This document shows, in pieces, positions 1 to 5,130 of a stretch of 5,130 nucleotides of DNA; within the stretch, counting starts at the first letter, position 1; each line of letters starts with the position of its first letter. The stretch is from Desulfamplus sp. GTDB taxonomy: Bacteria; Desulfobacterota; Desulfobacteria; Desulfobacterales; Desulfobacteraceae. The DNA lies in assembly GCA_015232935.1 (NCBI GenBank), contig JADFYT010000181.1, forward strand, positions 1 to 5,130. Direction: 5' to 3'. The notes beneath the pieces are model-generated. The model had not been told where the DNA came from, searched no databases, and was given only the letters and a program-made list of their open reading frames with translations. A program made the position numbers and the translations under genes.

Positions 1-121
1 TATTGCGAAAGTTCATCCGCCCCCGGAGTATCATGATTGTTGGAAGCAAAACCAATAAAAATTTTTGCTGAGGTCTGGTTACGTTGGACATCTTGGCAAA
101 AATACGTTTTATTATCTTCAT
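1..121 (-). CDS. N-terminal fragment of an IS transposase (DDE, IS4-superfamily-like), cut by the left window edge
   Basis: An open frame of 40 complete codons runs from ATG (121-119) off the left edge without a stop. It begins MKIIKRIFAKMSNVTRPQQK, continues with a hydrophobic stretch (LLVLLPTIMIL, residues 22-32) and ends RGRMNFRN. The pattern 'NVT-RPQ-KFL ... RGR-NFRN' resembles the start of DDE transposases of the IS4/IS701 type as I remember them; this is recognition, not a search. The DDE catalytic residues would lie outside the window. A strong GGAGG site sits 5 nt upstream. An in-frame ATG at 133-131 is possible but has no ribosome-binding site. The gene points the same way as the efflux operon and starts about 220 bases beyond its stop. 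Whether the IS is intact cannot be told here. A plus-strand frame over 37-303 is best explained as its shadow. Confidence 0.68.
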   Translation of the reverse strand, partial: MKIIKRIFAKMSNVTRPQQKFLLVLLPTIMILRGRMNFRN

Positions 122-126
122 TGAGT

Positions 127-131
127 CCTCC
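127..131 (-). promoter_or_regulatory. Ribosome-binding site of the transposase
   Basis: GGAGG on the minus strand lies 5 nt before the ATG at 121. It is a near-perfect Shine-Dalgarno match at good spacing, and it decides for this start over the in-frame ATG at 133 and supports the frame as a real gene. Confidence 0.7.
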
Positions 132-162
132 ATTGTTGGTGTTTCATGTTTTGCTAAACAAA

Positions 163-191
163 TATTCCAACTTTGGAGTACTCTTGTCCAA
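163..191 (-). promoter_or_regulatory. Possible weak promoter of the transposase
   Basis: On the minus strand TTGGAC (191-186) resembles a -35 box. It is followed after 17 nt by GGAATA (168-163), or after 19 nt by AATATT (166-161), as a poor -10 box. The match is weak and the segment also contains inverted TTGGA/TCCAA motifs, so this is only a candidate. It is placed correctly, about 40 nt upstream of the transposase ATG. Confidence 0.2.
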
Positions 192-342
192 TCTTATTTC
201 AATGTTAAAAAAACTGTCCGAACTATTGTTAAATAGCCGTGATTATATGACTTTCATTCTTCATTGTGTCCGCCAGGGCATGAGCGTTATCAGCTTATAC
301 TAAATGCACCCGCACACGACAGCACACCGAACCTGGTTTTTC

Positions 343-3300
343 TTACTCTCCAGCCAGCCAGTGATAGGGTTTCCAGTAGAGCACCTTGAGTCTCTCTGAA
401 ACCTGTTTTCTGACCTCACCCATACGTTCGAGCAGATAGTACAGAGTCGGAACCACAACCAGAGTAAGGAAGGTTGCAACCATAAGGCCGAATATCACCA
501 CAAGAGCCATTGAACGCCACCACTGGCTTGACTCGCTGACCCATGAGATGCTCAAAGTGTGAAAATCGTAGGATATTCCTGTCACCATGGGAACAAGCCC
601 CAAAATTGTAGTCACAGCGGTCAAAAGTACAGGGCGAAGACGGGTGGCTCCGGCAGATACCACAGCCTCCTTGAGTTCAAGCCCTCTTTCTCGTAATTTG
701 TTTGTGTAGTCAATAAGCACAATCGCATTGTTTACAACAACCCCTGCAAGGGAGATAACCCCAACGCCGGTCATGATAATGCCAAAAGAGGACTTGAACA
801 GAGCAAGCCCGAGAAACGCTCCGCCAAGAGACAGAATTACAGATGTCATGATTATAAATGGCTGAACAATGGAGTTGAACATGGATACCAGAACCAGAAA
901 AATAAGAAGAAGTGCCACCATGAAGGCTTTGCCAAGAAAATCCTCGGACTCCTGCTGAAACTCAAACTCACCTGTGAATTTGATCTTGTAGCCTGGAGGC
1001 ATATCAAACTTTTCCAGCATTTTTGCAGCCTGCTCCCGAACCACAGCTCCCGGGATTTTGTCCTCATCCACATTTGCCTTTACAGTTACCACCCGTTCGT
1101 TGTTTATCCGGACAATATCCCCGATTGATCCCGCGAAGGTTATCTGTGCCAGAGTGGACAGGGGAACCATTGTTCCGGTAGGGGTTGGCAGCATCAGTTC
1201 ATGAAGGACATCGACAACCTTGCGGTCGCCCTCCTTTAATTGCACAGTGATGTCGTAGTCATCATTTCCCTGTCTGAATGTCGAGACCTGAAGGCCGTTA
1301 TAGGCACTTTTAAGCGCAAAACCTATACCGTCAGTGGTAAGTCCGAAAAGAGCCGCCTTCTGTCGGTCAACCTTGACCTGAACTGATGGAATTCCTTCAA
1401 CAAAATCGTCTCTTACATCTTCCACATCGGGAATGTCTTCAAGAATGGTTTTAAGTTTTCTGGCAATCTCCCCTAAAATCTGAAAATTGTCGCCTGATAT
1501 CTCTATATTTATAGGTGCTCCGGTTGGAGGCCCCTCCTCTTCCATCGCAATTGTTATTTTTCCACCCGGAATATCCTTTATTCTCTTTCTTATCTCGTCA
1601 ATAGTGTCGTAAGTTGGATGCTTTCTCTCCTGAAGCTCTATAAACCTGATGCCTATATGGTTTGGAGTGTTGGAGGAAAAGGCAGAGCCTCCGTCAGGGG
1701 CAACAGTGCTGCTTGTGTAGATGTTTTTGATATTGTCCATGTCGCTCGGGCCGAAAAACTCCTCTTTGTTAACCTTTGTATGCAGTTTGGGGGCAAGAGC
1801 TTTAAGTGGTGTAAGGCTGCCAGGATTTCCTGACAGGGCAAACTCCACCCTCTGTATGATTCTGTCAACATAATCAAGATCTGCCCCTTCAGGAGTATCA
1901 ACATTTACATATATCCCCTTGGGTTCTATTTCAGGAAAAAACTCTACAGGTTTTTCAATGCCAACAACCAGAAACCACACCTGAATCATAAGGATCAGAA
2001 GACAAAAAGAGATGCCGATCACGCTAAGGGGAACCTCCAGTGCAAATGATAGCATCCTTGCATATATTTTCAGGAAAAACCCCTTGATGGCAACAGGCTG
2101 CTCAACTGCTGCCGAGATCTCCTCCATACTCTTTTGGACAGATTCACCAGAGATCGACCCCATGCTCCTCCGGATGGATTCTCCAGGGATCGGCTCCATG
2201 CTTTTGGGGACAGATTCACCTGAAATCGCCCCCATGTCTTTCCGGACGGGATCTACCATCTTGTCTCTCTCTGTTATTTCTGAATTTGCCAATTGAGCTG
2301 TTTTTGCTGGCTTCATTAAAAGCGAGGCCATGGCAGGATTGATAACTAACGCCACAAAAAGGCTTGATGCAAGGGTTATTATAAGAGTCAATGGAAGATA
2401 GCTCATGAATTCTCCCATTATTCCAGGCCAGTACAGCATGGGGAGAAAGGCTGCCAGAGTTGTGAACGTGGAACCGATAACAGGCCATGCCACTTCCGAG
2501 GTTGCCTTCATGGCAGCTTCAACTCTTCCTGCCCCCTGCTGCATGAACCGGTCAATATTTTCAACAATGACAATCGCGTTATCAACAAGCATTCCAAGTG
2601 CCAGAGTAAGGCTGAACAGAACTACCATGTTAAGGGTAATGCCCATTATATACAGGGTGGTAAATGCAAGAAGCATGGAAAACGGGATAGCGATGCTCAC
2701 CAGAATGGCATTCCTGAATCCCATGGTCAAAAAAATGACCAGCATCACCAGAAGCAGCCCAGAATAGATGTTGTTTTCAAGATCGGCAACCATATTCCTG
2801 ATATCTTTGGTCTTGTCCATAACCTTGGTGATCTCTGTTCCAGGAGGCCAGGTCGGCTGTTTTTTTCTGATAATCTCATCCACCTTTTCACTTATGGCAA
2901 TGATATTTTCTCCAGAACGCTTTTTCACCGCAAGGTTGACAGCCTCACGACCGTCAAGGCGTGACCGGCTCATCTCCTCCTTGAATCCATCCACAACTTT
3001 TGCCACATCTTTCAGATAGATAGGCTCTGAGTCGTGAATGCCAAGAACCAGCCCATATATCTCTTCAGGAGTTTTAAATTCTCCTGGCACCCTAAGCTGA
3101 AATCTGCCGTTGCCAAGCCTTATTGCCCCGCCTGAGTTGTTCTGGTTTTCGCTCTGGACAGCACTCTGGAAATTCATGATTGTAAGTCCGTAATAGGCAA
3201 GTTTCTCAGGAGAGACCTCAACCCTTATCTCCCGCTCAACCCCTCCTGTAACATCGACCCCAAGAACTCCGGTTACAGCTTCCATCTCATCTTCAAGGTC

Positions 3301-3774
3301 ATCAGCTATTTTTTTAAGAGTCGGCAGACCGCGGGTTCCTGAAATGGAAAAGACCACAATGGGCATCTCTGAAAAGTTGACCTCAAACACATAAGGATCA
3401 TCCTCAAGATCATGCGGCAGATCACCCATGGCTTCATCCACCTTGTCCTTGACATCCTGCAGGGCCTTGTCAATGTCGGTTCCGGTCACAAACTCCACAT
3501 TTATGGATGAAAGACCCTCGGAACTTACGGATTTAAGTTTTTTAAGACCATCCAGCCCCTTGAGTTTCTTTTCAATTTCCACGGTTATGGATGTCTCCAT
3601 ATCTGACGGAGATACGCCTTTGTAGCTTGTTGATATAAACACATTTGGAATTGTAATGTCATGATCGCTCTCTCTTGGAAGAGCATTGTATGAATAGACA
3701 CCAAAAATGGTGATAAGAATAGTCAGCACCAAAACGCTTATGCTGTTTTTTACAGCAGTATCTGAAATAATCAC
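343..3774 (-). CDS. RND-family efflux pump, inner-membrane permease subunit (AcrB-like)
   Basis: Inner-membrane component of a tripartite efflux system; family members work as trimers that take substrate from periplasm or membrane and export it by proton antiport. The 1143-residue product has the full RND plan: TM1 (about 11-29), first periplasmic porter/docking region (30-334), TM2-TM6 (335-487), a central cytoplasmic loop, TM7 (about 580-606), second periplasmic region (607-947), and TM8-TM12 (948-1116). TM4 reads GMLVDNAIVIVENI, with D398 at the AcrB D407 position and N399 instead of D408. TM10 reads GVVVNNAIVLID, with N1015 where AcrB has K940. The motif RLRPVLLTAVTTILGLVP (1045-1062) is typical of TM11. 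The TM6-TM7 loop is longer than in AcrB because of a 12-residue repeat insert. Start is GTG, with AAGGAG 10 nt upstream; stop is TAA. It follows the adaptor gene by 147 bases. Substrate is unknown. The reading frame is intact with no sign of decay. Confidence 0.96.
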   Translation of the reverse strand: MIISDTAVKNSISVLVLTILITIFGVYSYNALPRESDHDITIPNVFISTSYKGVSPSDMETSITVEIEKKLKGLDGLKKLKSVSSEGLSSINVEFVTGTDIDKALQDVKDKVDEAMGDLPHDLEDDPYVFEVNFSEMPIVVFSISGTRGLPTLKKIADDLEDEMEAVTGVLGVDVTGGVEREIRVEVSPEKLAYYGLTIMNFQSAVQSENQNNSGGAIRLGNGRFQLRVPGEFKTPEEIYGLVLGIHDSEPIYLKDVAKVVDGFKEEMSRSRLDGREAVNLAVKKRSGENIIAISEKVDEIIRKKQPTWPPGTEITKVMDKTKDIRNMVADLENNIYSGLLLVMLVIFLTMGFRNAILVSIAIPFSMLLAFTTLYIMGITLNMVVLFSLTLALGMLVDNAIVIVENIDRFMQQGAGRVEAAMKATSEVAWPVIGSTFTTLAAFLPMLYWPGIMGEFMSYLPLTLIITLASSLFVALVINPAMASLLMKPAKTAQLANSEITERDKMVDPVRKDMGAISGESVPKSMEPIPGESIRRSMGSISGESVQKSMEEISAAVEQPVAIKGFFLKIYARMLSFALEVPLSVIGISFCLLILMIQVWFLVVGIEKPVEFFPEIEPKGIYVNVDTPEGADLDYVDRIIQRVEFALSGNPGSLTPLKALAPKLHTKVNKEEFFGPSDMDNIKNIYTSSTVAPDGGSAFSSNTPNHIGIRFIELQERKHPTYDTIDEIRKRIKDIPGGKITIAMEEEGPPTGAPINIEISGDNFQILGEIARKLKTILEDIPDVEDVRDDFVEGIPSVQVKVDRQKAALFGLTTDGIGFALKSAYNGLQVSTFRQGNDDYDITVQLKEGDRKVVDVLHELMLPTPTGTMVPLSTLAQITFAGSIGDIVRINNERVVTVKANVDEDKIPGAVVREQAAKMLEKFDMPPGYKIKFTGEFEFQQESEDFLGKAFMVALLLIFLVLVSMFNSIVQPFIIMTSVILSLGGAFLGLALFKSSFGIIMTGVGVISLAGVVVNNAIVLIDYTNKLRERGLELKEAVVSAGATRLRPVLLTAVTTILGLVPMVTGISYDFHTLSISWVSESSQWWRSMALVVIFGLMVATFLTLVVVPTLYYLLERMGEVRKQVSERLKVLYWKPYHWLAGE
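2112..2257 (-). repeat. 36-bp in-frame tandem repeat inside the RND gene
   Basis: Three adjoining 36-bp units (2124-2159, 2160-2195, 2196-2231) are flanked by partial units (2112-2123 and 2232-2257). By hand comparison units 1 and 3 match at 29 of 36 positions, and units 1 and 2 at 26 of 36. On the minus strand they encode DMGAISGESVPK, SMEPIPGESIRR and SMGSISGESVQK (residues 513-548), followed by a diverged SMEEISAAVEQP; the consensus is SM-x-x-I-x-GES-x-x-K/R. The repeat lies in the cytoplasmic loop between TM6 and TM7 of the pump and keeps the frame, because 36 is a multiple of 3. It is hydrophilic and probably flexible. No function is known to me. Confidence 0.9.
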
Positions 3775-3809
3775 AATGACTGGTCTCCTTGGCTCAATAT
3801 AACGGCCAT
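3771..3809 (-). CDS. Candidate 12-residue leader ORF overlapping the RND start
   Basis: A minus-strand frame ATG(3809)...TGA(3773-3771) encodes MAVILSQGDQSL. Its stop overlaps the GTG start of the pump in the arrangement GTGA, which favours translational coupling, and it contains the pump's AAGGAG site. Its own ribosome-binding site is doubtful: AAGG lies only 2 nt before the ATG, in the loop of a stem whose 3' arm includes the ATG. It could easily be a chance frame; translation is not shown. Confidence 0.15.
   Translation of the reverse strand: MAVILSQGDQSL
3785..3790 (-). promoter_or_regulatory. Ribosome-binding site of the RND pump
   Basis: AAGGAG on the minus strand lies 10 nt before the GTG at 3774. 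Spacing is a little long for GTG; the codon just before it, ATT, would be at 7 nt but is a very rare start. No ATG is available in frame nearby, so GTG is the best start. Confidence 0.65.
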
Positions 3810-3912
3810 TACCTTATGGCCACAACAAACAACAGGCAGTAGAGACGCACGGCTGTTTGTCTGACACTGCCCACATAAACGGTCATGGATTTATGGGTAC
3901 AACAAGCAATAG
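3799..3912. repeat. Imperfect direct duplication between adaptor and pump genes
   Basis: Two related copies lie at 3799-3842 (44 bp) and 3875-3912 (38 bp), 76 bp apart. In plus-strand order they share ata, acgg, cat, ttatgg, acaacaa and gca-tag blocks; about 29 of 37 aligned positions match. The main length difference is a 7-base insertion (acaacag) in the first copy that itself looks like a slipped acaacaa. Both copies carry an aligned minus-strand ATG (3809 and 3886). It may be an old tandem duplication or a paired regulatory site; the sequence does not decide. Confidence 0.6.
3804..3821 (-). promoter_or_regulatory. Small stem-loop upstream of the RND ribosome-binding site
   Basis: GGCCAT and ATGGCC form a perfect 6-bp stem with a 6-base loop. 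In the minus-strand transcript the loop reads AAGGUA and the 3' arm begins with the AUG of the 12-residue mini-ORF. The stem ends 13 bases before the AAGGAG site of the pump. There is no U-run after it, so it is not a rho-independent terminator. The equivalent segment of the other direct-repeat copy cannot form the full stem. Confidence 0.35.
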
Positions 3913-3922
3913 ATAAACTCAT
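3809..3922 (-). CDS. Candidate 37-residue ORF bridging adaptor stop and mini-ORF
   Basis: A minus-strand frame begins at an ATG (3922-3920) that overlaps the adaptor's TGA as TGATG. It ends at TAA (3811-3809), which overlaps the next ATG as TAATG. The product starts MSLSIACCTHKS, has three Cys in total and ends in a hydrophobic stretch LYCLLFVVAIR. There is no Shine-Dalgarno sequence before it, so translation would depend on coupling to the adaptor gene. I recognise no family. It may be chance; the overlaps at both ends are what make it worth listing. Confidence 0.18.
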   Translation of the reverse strand: MSLSIACCTHKSMTVYVGSVRQTAVRLYCLLFVVAIR

Positions 3923-5130
3923 CAAAAAGAATAGTTTCCAGGCTCTGTCACAGTGTGAACAACCTTGACAGCCTGATTGTTTTCCACATCCCTGTGACCT
4001 TCGACTATAAGATTTTCTCCCTGCACAAGTCCATCTGTAACCTGAACCATCCATTTTTCCATGATTCCCAAAGAGACATTTTTCTTGATTGCCACCCCAT
4101 TTTCTTCCACAAAGACAAACTGCTCTTTCCCTCTTGAGATCACGCTGTAAAATGGAATCGCCACGGCGTTTTCAACCTCCTGTTTAACCACATTGGCTCG
4201 AATGAACATGCCCGGCAGGATTGAGCTGTCAGGATTATCAAGAGATAGTTCCAGGCGGTAGATACGGGCTGCACTGTCAGGAACCGGCGAGAGAAAATAC
4301 CTTTCTCCGACAAGCATCAAGTCATCAAGAGCCTTGATATTGATCTCAACATGGGTAAGTTTAGATACTGCCGGCATATCTGATTCAGGAATACCAACCA
4401 CAGCTTTTACTCTGTCCATCTTTACAATTTCACCTACCGGATCTCCTACAGAGAGCAAAAGCCCCTTTTTTGCATCTAATCTGGTTATGACACCAAAGAT
4501 CGGAGACTTGATGGTGCAGCGTTCAAGCATAAGGCGGGCATTGGCAACTTCAGCCTCTGATATTGATACGCTGGTCTGTTTTGCTTCAAGCTGGGCTTCG
4601 GAAATTATCCCTTTGGCATAAACTGATTTGTCACGCTTGAGATCTGCCACAGCCAGTCTGTATGATGCCTGTGCCCGATCCAGAGCAATGCGGTAATCAT
4701 CTGTCTTGATACTTGCAATCACATCTCCTGATTTAACCTGATCGCCCTCTTTGACCATAACTTCTGCAAGTGTGCCATGAACTTCAGCCTTTACCATGAG
4801 CTGTGTCCATGGTTCGATTGTTCCTGGAAGGTTGATGCTCTCTTTGATATCTCTTGGCACAAGTGGCATGACAACTGTATTGACCAGGGGCTTGTCTTTT
4901 ACAAGAGCTGATGCTTTTTCTGTTTCAATGGTTTTCATCTCTGTTTTTATTGTGCCAAACAGCACAACAACCAATACAATCATTGCTAAAAGAACGGCTC
5001 TTGGTATCGAACGCCATACAAAATGGACTATCTTTGCCCGCGTTGATCCTGGTCTATATCCCTGATCTATATTCAATGTTTCGTTCAATTTTGCCGGATT
5101 CGGTTTTTCGTGAGATTCGGCCTCAATAAT
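3922..5130 (-). CDS. RND efflux periplasmic adaptor (membrane fusion protein, HlyD/AcrA-like), 5' end beyond the window
   Basis: Periplasmic adaptor that links the RND pump to an outer-membrane channel. Numbering from the TTG at 5088: an uncleaved N-terminal membrane anchor (about 30-45, AVLLAMIVLVVVLFG) with no lipobox Cys; first lipoyl half (about 97-127, with VHGTLAEVMVKEGDQVKSGD); a short alpha-helical hairpin (about 131-190); second lipoyl half (191-225, with CTIKSPIFGVIT and GDPVGEIV); beta-barrel (about 226-305, ending LPGMFIRANV); and a membrane-proximal domain (306-375, VAIPFYSVI to VEGH). The TTG has no ribosome-binding site, and the frame stays open for 14 more codons to the right edge (IIEAESHEKPNPAK), so the true start is probably upstream and the protein at least 402 residues. 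Stop is TGA. It is the first of the two pump genes in transcription order, the usual adaptor-then-permease order. Confidence 0.93.
   Translation of the reverse strand: MIEAESHEKPNPAKLNETLNIDQGYRPGSTRAKIVHFVWRSIPRAVLLAMIVLVVVLFGTIKTEMKTIETEKASALVKDKPLVNTVVMPLVPRDIKESINLPGTIEPWTQLMVKAEVHGTLAEVMVKEGDQVKSGDVIASIKTDDYRIALDRAQASYRLAVADLKRDKSVYAKGIISEAQLEAKQTSVSISEAEVANARLMLERCTIKSPIFGVITRLDAKKGLLLSVGDPVGEIVKMDRVKAVVGIPESDMPAVSKLTHVEINIKALDDLMLVGERYFLSPVPDSAARIYRLELSLDNPDSSILPGMFIRANVVKQEVENAVAIPFYSVISRGKEQFVFVEENGVAIKKNVSLGIMEKWMVQVTDGLVQGENLIVEGHRDVENNQAVKVVHTVTEPGNYSF

Larger units (their letters stand above)
122..342. other. Non-coding spacer with the probable IS end
   Basis: These 221 bases lie between the transposase start and the stop of the RND pump. 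I see no convincing gene on either strand; the plus-strand frame over 37-303 starts at TTG without a ribosome-binding site and overlaps the transposase antisense. AT-rich DNA up to about 236 looks like the leader of the IS. The IS end probably lies around 214-236, near CTGTCCGAAC (214-223) and the small inverted repeat CTATT-gtta-AATAG (223-236). The distal part (about 240-342) is more GC-rich and probably belongs to the original locus. No stem followed by a T-run was found after the RND stop; GTGTGC occurs twice there but as a direct, not inverted, repeat. Confidence 0.4.

Noticed and set aside
33..71. Plus-strand 12-codon ORF behind GGAG
   Set aside because: The GGAG is too close to the ATG (4 nt), the ORF is very short, and it overlaps the transposase frame antisense.
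37..303. Plus-strand 88-codon frame as a gene
   Set aside because: It starts at TTG without a ribosome-binding site, looks like no known family, and lies antisense to the transposase start, which has a strong GGAGG site.
300..342. Rho-independent terminator after the RND stop
   Set aside because: The GC-rich stretch has GTGTGC as a direct, not inverted, repeat and no T-run follows on the minus strand.
2112..2257. 36-bp repeats as a CRISPR array
   Set aside because: The units adjoin with no spacers between them, are imperfect, and are in frame inside a well-conserved pump gene.
2012..2296. Plus-strand frame with repeated DSPEI/MLL-type motifs
   Set aside because: Its repeats are just the complementary reading of the 36-bp tandem repeat in the pump gene; no ribosome-binding site was noted.
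2405..2767. Plus-strand 120-codon frame as a gene
   Set aside because: It lies entirely antisense to the conserved TM2-TM6 part of the RND pump and has composition expected of a reverse-strand shadow.
343..3774. Frameshift or split in the RND pump
   Set aside because: The frame is continuous and all twelve membrane segments and both periplasmic regions are present; the extra length is explained by the loop insert.

Overview
The window looks like the chromosome of a Gram-negative bacterium of moderate GC content. It carries the 3' part of a tripartite drug/metabolite efflux operon on the minus strand, with the start of an insertion-sequence transposase next to its distal end. Overall protein character (an HAE-like RND pump with D-N in TM4 and N-N in TM10, and the transposase N-terminus) suggests Desulfobacterota or a related group. 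That assignment is an inference from memory of protein families, not a database result.

Layout, in the direction of transcription (minus strand, right to left). Positions 5130-3922 encode a periplasmic membrane-fusion (adaptor) protein. Its reading frame stays open through the right edge, so its true start is probably outside the window. Positions 3921-3775 form a 147-base gap. The gap holds an imperfect direct duplication of about 40 bp, a small stem-loop, and two overlapping mini-ORFs that join the adaptor stop to the pump start by stop/start overlaps. Positions 3774-343 encode a complete RND inner-membrane pump of 1143 residues, starting at GTG behind an AAGGAG site. It carries an unusual 36-bp (12-residue) tandem-repeat insert in its central cytoplasmic loop.

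Positions 342-122 are non-coding and contain the probable end and upstream region of an IS element. From 121 to the left edge runs the N-terminus of a transposase, in the same direction as the efflux operon, with an excellent GGAGG ribosome-binding site. No clear rho-independent terminator separates the operon from it.

Functionally, the adaptor and pump would form an inner-membrane/periplasm assembly exporting a small molecule by proton antiport through an outer-membrane channel. No outer-membrane factor or regulator gene is present in the window; if they are linked they lie upstream, beyond position 5130. The substrate cannot be read from the sequence. Most of the window is an ordinary efflux locus. 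The unusual parts are the repeat insert, the duplicated inter-gene segment with its ORF relay, and the IS junction.
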